Source: Haemonchus contortus
Taxonomy: Eukaryota; Nematoda; Chromadorea; Rhabditida; Trichostrongylidae
DNA length: 64,000 nucleotides
Assembly: GCA_000469685.2 (NCBI GenBank)
Contig: LS997566.1
Location: 39,739,920 to 39,803,919 of the forward strand
Direction: 5' to 3'
In this document: one piece after another, positions 12,640 through 24,100 of the stretch
How the letters are laid out: every line of letters begins with the position of its first letter
How positions within the stretch are numbered: position 1 is the stretch's first letter
Translations under genes and position numbers: made by a program
Notes under the pieces: model-generated
The model's database searches: none
What the model saw: only the letters and a program-made list of their open reading frames with translations
Told to the model about the DNA's origin: nothing

Positions 12640-15600
12640 ATGCGGTGCTTTCTTCAAAGTTTTCTACTCGTCCTCGTTACAGCAGTGACAGACAATGGCA
12701 AAGAACTCAACGTGAGTCCAAGTTCTCCCGAAGAGAATTTAATCTAGCATAGACGACGCCGGCAATAGTATAAACGAACTTGAGGATACCTGTGAAAGGG
12801 AGGCACTTCAAATTGATGTAACTTAGCGAAATGCACCAAAATTATTGGATTAATGATTGGGAACGAGCCAACTAGAGGTGCCAGACCTCGATTGATGAAC
12901 TGCTGAAAGATTCTGCCTTTACTCCCTTCTAACACTTACAAATTGAATGGCAACAATGCCGTTGGTCGATAATTAGAAAAACCTACGTTCGAACGTGGGG
13001 CAGTCTGTAGGAAGCGGAAATTTGGGTGTCTGAGCGCCTCGATTCCGAGCACTTGCGACGATGAAATCGTATAAAAAGAAGGGTGAGGTGGGGAAAATTT
13101 CCAGTGACTTGGGTTGCAATGTGAAAATGAATCGAACCTCCATGAAATTGATAGGATGAGTGAATCGATGACAATTGACCTTCGAACCCCATATTTGAAG
13201 CCGTCTTGTGACTGAATTTGAAATCATGGCACTCAGTACAGCTGACATGGAAAGATTCTGCCAGACTAAGAAGACCTACCAGTTTCACATTAGTGCTACT
13301 TGGATGGTAACTAAGCAAAGGGGCTTACGATTTTATTTATGTAGTTTTACGGGGTTGATTACTTCGACTTCAATTCAAACCTGTCATTCTGCCTGATGCA
13401 TTCGAATTCATGTAACCTGACTACAATAACGGGCGACAACGGAAATGAGACGGAAATAGCGGAGAATTTACTTTTCCCGCTTTCCCGCTTTTCTGACCGC
13501 ATTCACGATCCTATCGGAAGAATTTTGACACTCAGGCTGTTCCATGCAATAGACTAGCATTTGACTGCGTAGAACGACTCGAAGACATTCACGTTACCCC
13601 CATAATCGAACGGTTGGTCGCCCGCACGATGAACAGGCCAACGAAGTAGACGGTGCTAGAATGCGTTATTTTAGGGCCTACGCACTACTATTGGCAAAAC
13701 AGATTTAGGAAAAACAGATGAAGTCACCTGCATAGAGTACACTGGCAAGCTTCTTGCTTCACCAAGAATCTGAGAAGATGTCGACAGCATGGCTTCTTCT
13801 CGGAGTCCTAGTAGAACTCTCAAGCGCATTCACCTTGACAATGACTTGAGAGGGTCAACTATCGTCTAAGGTGATCCCGAAAGAATGAAAACCCTGGCTG
13901 ACCTGCTCCTTTGAACTGTCTGTGATCTCGATTCCCAATCCTTAACCACGAACTTCTTCCTCCTCTACAAGCGGGGTGGTAAAGCAAGCAAAGTTCTTCC
14001 AAATTTCTACAGAGCATCCAGCTGGAATTTGATGATGTGGCTTATTAGAAGGCTTCAACAACTTCATTCTGTCCGAAATCCTAAATCATGACCTAGACGG
14101 ATGACGATCAAGGACTTTAACAGTTCTGCTCTCGAATGGCCACGATTATAGTAAGATGCCGCTTGGTGCTACTTCCACGATTTACAGACAAACATGCAAA
14201 GGGCTACCGAATGCGGATGAAAAGTAATGGAGTAAAGTAAAGTAAAAAGCAAGTGTAGCAGAGGGTCACATTCTAGCCAATACCTGGCAATCACCTGATG
14301 CTCCTGTGGACTACAGAAATCAGGGGATTGTCGAGGTAGTGGCTGAGATATGATTATCTCCTACTCTCGTGGACAGGGTTATCTATAGAGAAGTGATGCA
14401 AATACACTGAGCAACAATCAGTAACAAGGTCGAGTAATGTGATGAAAGTCATTTGGCAACAAGTTCTCAGCGTATCACGAGACTCTTGCACAAAAACACC
14501 ACTGTACGCGAATGCTATTTCTACCAGTTTTTCCGAGTAGTTTTTGGATAGAAGAAATCCCATAAAGTAGTCCGCGTGTCTCGTCTATTGTGTCGATTTC
14601 TTTTTATTTGATACGATTATTGAGTGACAAGGGCTGGTTTGAGAACTACGGTGACAGAAATACTTGGGCTATTTGTAGAGCATCTTGATCAGACATGGAC
14701 TCAAGGGATCATTTCAATCTCAAAAAACTTGGAATCGCTGCTTTCTCGAAGTTCACAGGGGGCGCTGTACCATTTGGAATATTTGGAAGAATGGGGTCTA
14801 GCCTGCACCAGCCAGGTTTCAGTCCCTTCTGAGTCACAAAAAGGGGCTCATCTAATTTATAATGGAAGTGAAAAAGTTTGAAGATGGCAAATACCCTGCC
14901 ATTATACGATAAATGTCGCATGCATGGCGCATTCAGCTCACGCTATGCTCAGCCAAGTTTTAGCCTTTTAGGAATAGCATAAAAGGGATTCATTCAACTT
15001 ATGATAGAAATAAAAATGTTTGAAAAGGACAGATGTTGCTTAACTAACAATAAAAGTCGAATGCACGGCGCATCCAGCGCATGCTACGCCAAGCCAAGTT
15101 TTAGCCCTTTCTGGAGTCACGTAAAGGGATTCATTGACTCACGATAGAAATAAAAATATTTGTGAAGGACAAATGTCGCTACAATTTAAACATAAAAGTC
15201 GCATACATGGCGCATCCAGTCCGAGTAATGCTCGGAGTTTGTTTATCTGAATTTCCAGATGAATTGGTGTGATCTATATGGAAGGGTTGATGGTGAAGGA
15301 AATCATACAACAGTGATATTTCAAAAATTGCAGTCCCAATTCAACAAGGTAGTTTTTCGAGTGTCTCATTTAGCGAATTGTTTCCCGTTTCAAATTCTGT
15401 CTTTAAAGAATGAGTAATGTGGCTTACCGATAAGATCAAGTTCGAGTTTGTAAGTGCAATGATAAAAGGTAATAAGCAGTTGTAAATGAGATAATAGACA
15501 GTATAAGATAACAATAAGGAAAAGAAGGTACCCGAACTAGGAAGATGTGTTGGTGGGGAGGGGCGCAATAACTACGAGGAGAATTTGTAAGATATTTTCC

Positions 15601-18600
15601 TGCTAAGAACAACGGCGTCCTTTGTAGTCGGGTCTGGGTTCAGTTCATTTCCCCTTTTCTATTTTCAATCCCAAGGGATGAGCAAGGATTGAATCATCAC
15701 ATAAGAACAAGTCGTAGCTGTTTTTGGGCTGGTTTTCGAAACGTACTTATCAGAGCAGCAGCTACACCCGCCACTGAATCATCAATCCAACTTCGGCTGA
15801 TGCGGCTTCAGCAGCATGATCATTTTTTCCATTAGGTTGACGGGCTTAGTATGCCTGCTAGTGTCAGAAAAGACTGTGATATTGCTTCAGTTGGTCTACC
15901 GGGTAATCCCGCCCACAAGCTAGTGCCAGCTCCTCCCATCCTCTCACCTTAGACACCTTCAATCTCATTTTACAGCTGTATTGTGAATGCTTCAGGATTT
16001 CTATCGAGACTTGTCATGTTTAATGTATTCAGCCTCATTTTTTCAACTTCCTGCCAGTGATATTCGGCCGAAAATCGGTATGTTATGCATAAGCTCATTC
16101 GAAGGGATTGCGAAAGCCTATTAAAGCGAAATGCATGGCTCATGTCGTTTCTAGAAGATAAAAGAAGCAACATGAAAACGTGTAAATGAAAACATTTCCC
16201 ATATAGGTGGCCCATGCTACGATATTGTGGATTTCATAAACTCCAGCTCAAAGCTATCATCACCAACTGCTGTCATTCTCATGGGAACGAGTTGTGATAT
16301 CCAGGCAACTTCAACTGCTTTGAAAGGTAAGAATGAGACATTAGGTCCGACATTGGCTACGTGAATCTCCCTCAAAGTTCGGTGATTCCGTAGTATAGAA
16401 AGAGAAAGCCGAATGAATTAATCAACAGAAGATAAAAAGTCTGTAAGGGGATTTACCAAAGGTCGGAAATCTGCATTATGAGGAACTGAACTTAATGAGA
16501 GCTCTCCCTTCGAAAGGGACTCTCACTTTCTCCATCTTACAGCTTCTAGCGATCACTATCACCCCCTACTATGTCAATAAATCAATTTCCGTGGGAAATT
16601 ATTGATTCGCTTCAGGGATAGAAAATCGTGATCGGCTGAGTTTCTGGAAGGTAAAGGTCTGTATTAACTGTTCCTTCACTTCACTACAGTACGTCACTGA
16701 AGAGGGCAATCCGATACATTTCGTTGCCCTGCCAGCTATTCCCTTATCGCGTCTCGTACCCAATATGGGTAAGTTCACTAAATAGTTGAATTTGTTCCTC
16801 CAAAAAAGGCCAGGTCTTCAAATCTTTTTTCAGAGTCAGTACATGCACTAGCAAATTTAATCACGGGAGCTCCAGTCAATGGAAAACTGAAAGGGCTGTA
16901 CGTCCCCATAGCACCTCCAGAAGATCCTTTTGAATTTAGGCAAGTCTCTCATCTGGTTTAGAAGATAGGGAGCGATCAGATCATAGAGGGGGTTAAGGCT
17001 TTCAGTTACGCAGCTCCATCTATTGGTGGGGTGCTAGGGAGGTCCTACCCATAGCATTGGTGGGAGCATTCGACACACTGGTGCTTGCTCAGTTTTACCG
17101 AGGGATAGAAAAGTAATGTACCGCCCTCTAATACTCTCCAATTTTCTTGAGGGTTTTACCTTTGCTTTTGCCTACATTCTGCTTCTTCGTCATCCTCCTG
17201 GAATGAGCTTTTCCTGGAAGTCGGAGTTATTTGAAGGGGATGATTGTGCCAGGACCCACCTGTCCTACAAGACGAGTCGGTCTATTATATCGACTGATTT
17301 TACCAGTACTTGCGTCACCCATAAATGACAGATGGTTATGTATGAAACCACTTCTGGTAGTCAGATTTTTCGTTCGGTCTCGGTTCTTCTCGTTACCTCC
17401 GACTAGTCGCTCCCCGCTACAGCTCACTATTTCCCTAGACTGCCAATCTCGATGGCCTCCTTCAGTTCTCTGAATCGTATCTCCCTCCGGTTGGGCTCGG
17501 AATCGGTCCACGGCTTCATTAAGGGCTGTAAACGCTTGGCCTCTACACCGAGATAGCTTTTATGAAACTGTTCATTTGAAGCACTGATTGGGCCGTTTCC
17601 AGAATTTCAAAATGGGAAAAAAGTGGTTATATCGCTGCCCTTGTCACACTTCTGTTTCTGTTTTTCATCATAGCCCTGTTTATTTGTTGTTGTGCTTGTG
17701 CTCAGTCAGCTCTTATCATCGAAGGTTCGGGAATTCCTCGTTGGTTTGATTTTCCCATTTGGGCTTTAATTTTTCGATTCTTCTTCATTTTTTCATTGAA
17801 TTTTTGTAACATTCAGATTTCAATCATCGTGAGGAGATGGAGATGATCTGGAGGTTACAGGAGAATGAGCAACTGAACGTGGCCAATCCTCCGGTACATC
17901 ACTTATTCTTCTTAGAGAATGACTAGCTTGTTGACTCCACGAAGGCCCTGAAATGATAATACTAAGTCTCACAAGGTTGGCGATTTATGGACAAAACTTC
18001 AGTTTTGGACGGGACTCGAGCCCGTACTTGTCCTTTCCAAGGATAATAGATAATAGATGATACTAGGCTCTCAGGATTGGAAGGAGTTCATCCTGCTAGT
18101 ATTCATCCCTGCCCCCCATCCCTCCCTTAGCTGTCTGCTCCTGGCAGCTTCTTTCTCTGGCATATATAGACACAAGCTTATTTATTTATTTTCGAAGGTT
18201 TTTTTAAAGGAATACTTCGGCTCTGGGGGCTCAATTCTTGCCTTAGTTGTTTGTTAATGGATTTGTTTATTGATTTTTCTGTTTATTTATTTACTTATTT
18301 ATTTATTTTTCGATTTACGTACACGTGTAAACTGCAAATTTTAATTTCTGAACATTTTCAATGTTGAAATACGAATCTTACAGCCGGAAGCAGACAATCT
18401 CAGTATGCACAGCGAGGCCACACAAGGCAGTGTCGGGGCTGAATCGGTAAGAGGTTCTCAATGAATTGCTCTGAAAATCAGAAAAAAAAGTGTCCCAAAC
18501 GTATGAGGGAAGATACGACATTTTAAATTATGATTAACTTTAGAAAAATAAGATTTAAAAAGCCGAGTATGTAAATTTTATCTATATGTGTTTTTAAAAA

Positions 18601-19055
18601 TTAATGAAACAAAGCTGGAATTCGGCAGAACGAACTTTCAAACTAAGTATCATAAAAATTGATTAAACTGAGAAACAATTGGAGAGAGAATAACTGGATT
18701 GTAGTTTCTGCTTGAAATTCTAGTTCAAAGCTATGTGAGTGGCTGCTTTCATAGTCCATGACCAGTCGCGCTACCGGCCGCGGACCCATATCACGAGCGA
18801 CTGGCGACCAGTCGCGCGACTAGTTGCTCGCAAAATCGTGGACTATGATAGATGCCAGTGCTTCCGATTATTGGTCACAGAACTTTATATATCTTTTTTA
18901 TACTATTTTTATTCTATATTTATTTAAAATTACTTGTTCTTACTGATGAGCGATCACTTGTAGCGTTCATAGTCCTGCCTGACTGTGAATGTTCACAGGC
19001 AGATAATACGGCAATTCATTAATAGCATTCCTTTCAGGAGCACGCTCTTCTGTAG
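12640..19055 (+). CDS. Unknown type I single-pass membrane protein, 253 aa, 11 exons
   Basis: Exons: 12640-12711, 15259-15292, 16207-16326, 16616-16650, 16690-16768, 16834-16939, 17006-17041, 17603-17724, 17817-17893, 18384-18446, 19038-19055. They sum to 762 bp, and phases agree at all ten junctions. Residues 1-17 (MRCFLQSFLLVLVTAVT) form a typical signal peptide. The ectodomain (about 18-168) contains C28, C39 and C62 and the stretch AVILMGTSCDIQATSTALKG. A transmembrane helix covers about 170-193 and ends in a cysteine cluster (FICCCACA) at the membrane-cytosol boundary, a likely palmitoylation site. The acidic tail of about 58 residues contains MIWRLQENEQLN and ends EHALL. Intron 6 has a GC donor (AG|GCAAGT). 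Intron 1 is 2.5 kb and carries a tandem repeat. I recognise no family. Exons 1 and 2 are the least certain; the membrane-spanning exon is the most certain. Confidence 0.7.
14812..15235. repeat. Tandem repeat, three units of about 141 bp
   Basis: Three diverged copies begin at 14812 (CCAGGTTTCAGTCCC), 14953 (CCAAGTTTTAGCC) and 15094 (CCAAGTTTTAGCCC). Each contains, in the same order, a GAGTCAC or similar stretch, AAAGGGATTCAT, GATAGAAATAAAAAT and GTCGMATRCAYGGCGCAT. The spacing is 141 bp both times. The array lies in intron 1 of the membrane-protein gene, immediately before its short second exon. Confidence 0.8.
18750..18847. repeat. GC-rich foldback element of about 98 bp
   Basis: CATAGTCCA at the left end and TGGACTATG at the right end are exact inverted repeats. 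The interior repeats GACCAGTCGCG and CGAGCGACTGG in both orientations, so the whole segment can fold on itself. It stands out as GC-rich against AT-rich intron sequence in the last intron of the membrane-protein gene. Confidence 0.6.
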
Positions 19056-21104
19056 AAAAAACAATGGTCGCAAACATTCTCGTTAATGATATTTATCTGA
19101 CAAAAAGCGAAATAAATCTAAAAATGATTTCACTACGGATTGCCATTCATGCAATACTTGTACTTATATTGCACACAGGTTCGGTTCTCTGGCATAGGCC
19201 CTGCTGCGGCTGGATGCGTTTGAGGATTTTGATCCTTCGATCCTTCAGCCAAGATTGGAAGAATTGGAAGAAGGTCGACCATGCACTATTTTGGTTCTCC
19301 ATCATCTTATAGGTTTGAAATTGAAACATTGGCCTCCTCGTTCTCCTCGTACCTGGTATCGTTATTTCTCAGAAGTATAATCTTCCTACTTCCACGCTAC
19401 TGCTCACAGACTTACCCATGTTCTCAGCCCCTTCTACGACAATAATTGCAGGTGATCGGCAGTAGAATACGACAATATCACTTCTTGTTTTCTTTATGAA
19501 TCCCATTGTCAGTGAACCATCCAGGTCTGCTACCCACCCAAAAGTACGCCGACTTTTCGAAATGTCTGCCCGATGTCTGAGACAAGAAGGGATATTGTCT
19601 TATTCTACTGCCGACTATATGTGGACCGTACAATGACTTGAAGTGGACAGTCGGTGTACATAGTGTACTTTCTATTCCCAGACGAGTTCGGTACCAACAA
19701 ACCGAATCAAAAGTGGTGGATGGTTGTTTGCTCGGGCGAGAATCGCGCAGGGATTCAAACTTCAAACCATACTTGATAGTGTGCCGTAGCTGTCACACCA
19801 CATCTGCCCTAACTAACGAAAGAGTCTTCTCCTTTTCCCTACCGATAATCCCGCACCGTCGGAGGGCCTGCTGTTCTTGTTACCCGTCTCCATTTCTTTC
19901 TAGGTATTTACGGCACCTTCTGCCGTTACCTTAGCCTCGGCGGAGTCCTTCTTGATCACGTCCCACCACCTCTTCTTTTGATCTCCTCATGGTCGCTACC
20001 CTTGAGCCTCGAACCCACTGCCTCCCTTCCCGGCCGATTTGGTGGCCTTCTCAGTACGTGTCTGTGCCATCGCAGGCGCTGTTCTCTCATTTTTAACTTT
20101 ACAGGGGTTAACTAAAAATAGAAAAGTAGGAATGAAAAAGCCTATCCCACATAGTTTCAAAAGTTCTACTCTTTGGTACTTTTGTTATTACTGATTATCT
20201 GTGCCGAGTGATACCACACTGATGGCTCCGGCACTGTGTTGAAATAGTGTAGGCGAATGTGTCTGTGTGTATACATTCGGAAAGGTCGGCACGTACTTTG
20301 CTCGGCACTATGTAGATACGATCGATCAGAAAACAGTCACACGCCTGGTTGTCCCCTTCATCGCCTCTTTCACTCCGCTCAGTTGAAAAAGGTGAGTCAT
20401 CCAGTGCTTCTATCTCGGGGCTTTGGCTTTTCAAATGTTGAATTCCCGTATTTATGAACCTCACCTCGAAAATAACAAAAAACTGAATAGAAATATTCTC
20501 TGAAGATGTCAAAGTCAAAAGCTGGGGAATCAGTTGTATTTTGGAGAAAGTATGGGCTTGCCCGATATGAATTCTAGCAACGTACCGCACTGTAGCGACC
20601 GCATTTTGTTTACTTACGAAAAACAAGAACAACAACAGCTGGGGAGTGTGGCAATTGACGGGTGACGCCGCCACCACGGCATATCCACTTGTAAAAAGTG
20701 GATTTGTCAACAAAATCTTGTTCTAGAGGTGGTGCCAGCTGGCGGCTACTGTTAATGTGATCTGAGGATCGAATCCTAGGTCTATATCTTCCAATAGCCG
20801 ACTGATTCGAATCCTTTTTTCCATATTTACCTAGCATATGGAATAGGAACATTAACTTGTACATTCTGGCTGGCTTCTATTCCGCAGACATAACAGATAC
20901 GATTTGGAATGCCGCACAAGTTCTGAGCGGAAATCGAATGTACGGCGCATTCCAAAGAATTGGTCAAACAAGACAAGATAGTTCGTCTCAAATTTTGTTT
21001 ACAAAGATAAACATTGAGTTTAGCTTACTGTGACCGATCGATACTGTCGTCTCAGCGGTGTTATTCTGCAAGACTTCTTCAAGACATCATTGGCTGGTTA
21101 AGAG
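19056..21104. other. Intergenic region between two + strand genes
   Basis: Contains the 3' flank of the membrane-protein gene, with an AATAAA at 19112, and a possible degenerate reversed SINE near 19630-19800 with a B-box-like GTTTGAATCCC on the - strand. No exon chain is supported on either strand. Confidence 0.5.
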
Positions 21105-24100
21105 ATGTCAAGCGAAAGTGATAGCAGCGTAAAAAAGAAAACCGGTCGGGTGAGTGATAATATTGACCTATGGCAAGTAGGTAATAACTTAAGGTTAAAA
21201 GTAGAACAAGACGGCGAGGGCATTTTCTGACGATAACACTTTTAGCAGGTATTACTGCCAAAAGTCGAAATGCGATTTGGTATCACAACTTTCCCCGGAT
21301 CATTTGTCAGATTTGTAGTCGAAATTTGCCATATTTTCAAAACCAACACTGTTGATCTTTGGATAGAAGCCTTTTATACTGTATTCTATTACTTTTCTTC
21401 TAGCGAGCCTTGAAAACTCCTGTACATGGTGACTGTCAGATATGTGGACAGCCAGGTCATGGAAGTCATTTTGGAGTGCTCGCCTGCAGGGCTTGCGCTG
21501 CCTTCTTCAGGTAAATTATTTTAGCACAAATTTCCTGTTAATAGCCTTTCCGGAAGAGGGTAGCGATCGAAGATGTAGCAACTCTCGGGCAGATACTCAC
21601 TTCCTTCTCAATTTCTCGAACATCGGCAAGGGGATCAGCTAAAATCCAGAATGAGTTGAATAGATCAACCTCGTCTTCCAGTGAACGGACAGAGGGTTGA
21701 CTTCAGCACCAAGCCTTAGAGGGGTGGTAAGGCGCCTAGTTAAGAAAGGAAAGGCAGGGACAGTTTTGGATATATCTGATTCATCTTTCACTTCTACCCT
21801 TTTTTGAAGGATTTCGAAGTGAAGGGAAGATTCCAGGAGAACGGTGGTCATGAACCGTCAGTACTCCTGCCGTCGAGCGAATGGCTCTTGCCAAATTTCC
21901 AAAGATGAACGATATCTCTGCCGACTATGTCGTTATAACAAATGCCTAGCACTGGGCATGACTCCGGACAGTAAGTTTGATTTGAAGTATATCAATTAAA
22001 TATTTCGGTCTATGACTATTAGGAGCGGCAATGTCCTAGAAGGGTATATAGCTGACGCAACCGCAAATAATAGCTCTATTGGAGCAGGGGCCAACTGTTA
22101 TCTAAACACTTCTGATGATTTGATCCTTTTTAGTCTGAATCATCCCACTTGCTCGACAGCCCACTTGAAAATCAGTATTTTTATTTCTCGGACAGAACTG
22201 GTACTAGTCGTACGAATAAGGGAGAGAGAGAGCGGAAGTGATCCAGGACATGCTCAGGACCACCCTAATCCGTGGTAAGAGCGACCAGTCCACCCAGGCG
22301 ATACCATATCGCTCCAGTATCCTTGAGCTCAGCACAATCAATGTTTCGGAAACTGAAGCCAGCTGCGTTAGCCCATAACGCGCTACAATGGCTTGAGGAG
22401 ATAAGTCTGGGGTTGGATTGGCTCCACAGTTCATCAGCTGCTCGGGAATCGAGACAGGAGGCCCACTAGTATGCTTAGCTGCAATTCAGGGCTCTTTTTC
22501 TAGAGCGGCTTAACCTGAACATGGATTTTTGTGAGAATCGTTTATCGCGGGTACAGCTCCACCCCATAAGAGATGACCACCATCGCTTGCAGAATCATCT
22601 TTCCTGTACTGCGTGAAAGATGTAGATGAAAATGAAAAGTCACCTTTTTTTTTTAAAAATTACCCAAATCATCGTTCCAGATGTGCAGTGGAACAGAGAT
22701 GTGCTCTCGGCGACAGTAGAAGGGAGAAAGTCGAAGAAGTCGATTGTAATGATTAAAGGTATTTCAGAAGTTCTGCAAAATCGAGAATTTTCTTTTTAGT
22801 CCAGCATCGACAGCGACATCGGCAACGATGACTACGTACCTCAGGGTGGTCTGTCCCAGGCAATATCTTCGACAGTGGAGGTAGGTGAAACCCCCCGAAA
22901 TGTTCAGTGTGCTCTGTATGTGAATAGGCTTCAGTAGACTAATGCTTAGGCCTCCACTTCAAGTACCAAGCCGAAAACAGACAACGATACAGGCTTCAAA
23001 CCGATCCAAAACGATGGCAACGTAGGTTCATTACATGACCTCTTTCGACTATTGTCTGTAGCATTTCTTTGTTTACTTGTCTATTCGAAGTTGTTTATTT
23101 TCCATTTCATCAAGCGGCCATTGAGTGAGACAGTGGGTTTCAGGTTTTTTCACACAATAGTTTTATGAAAGACATTGGATCGCGGATCGTGTTCGACATC
23201 TCGCCTATAATGGCCAAATTAAGAAATGTTCTTTCAGAGGTAAGAAAGCCATTAGGACTAAGCACAACGTCTTTGGCGATGATAAATCAATCAAATCCTT
23301 TGCGTGGAATACGCCTCGCACTAGATTTCCTCTCAAAATCGCAGTGGCCTTTGAAAGCGTACGTGGCCTATGTAATGACTACATATACATATCAATGCTT
23401 TCATCCTCCCAGGAGTGTGGAGTGGAGAGGGGGTGGGGGGGTGGGGGGCGGGGGGGGGGGGAGAGAGGAGGGAAAGGGGGGGGGAGGGGGTGGAAGGGGG
23501 ACTGTTATCATTAGTCTACCTCGAAGAGATGTAAAGTCTTGTTGGCTTGACCCGGTATCGGTGAGGGAAGCGATCTCCGATTATGCGTGTGTGTGAGCCA
23601 CTATGTAGTGCACCACCTCCGCCTCTACAAACCCGCCTATCATCCCTTCTTAATATTATAGCTTCATAAGACGAGCTCTAAGGAACTAAAAGCCCACATT
23701 CGCTCTAACGCTTCATTAAGTGCTGGTACTGTTGATCCAGAGTTACAGAACCTCAGAACTGTTATTACAGTAATTTTCATAAAAACTCTAGTGATTTTCA
23801 GTTCAAAGCCGATAAAAGTGCTCCCGATGAGCCGCTCATGCGTATGCAACATGCTCTAATACGCCATCGAAGAACTCAACGAAGTGCAGCAGATCTTAAG
23901 GTTAGTAAGAGCTCATATTAAGTCCCAACAGTGATGGTAACTGTTGCAACCAGGGTAGATCGAATTTGGTAACTAGTACCCAGCACAGCGCTACTTAAGT
24001 TGTACAGCTCCATTATACGGATGAGCAACTAAATGATTTCGATTCTCATTCTGCCTCAGCAATTTGTTCAGAAGGTTAATTCGTTGAGTATGGCGGATAT

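Noticed and set aside
13778..13849. Short frame with a signal-peptide look (MSTAWLLLGVLVELSSAF)
   Set aside because: It ends after about 23 codons without a usable donor and sits in decayed repeat-like sequence.
18000..18040. B-box-like GGCTCGAGTCCC on the - strand, possible tRNA
   Set aside because: No D-arm, anticodon stem or acceptor stem could be folded around it.
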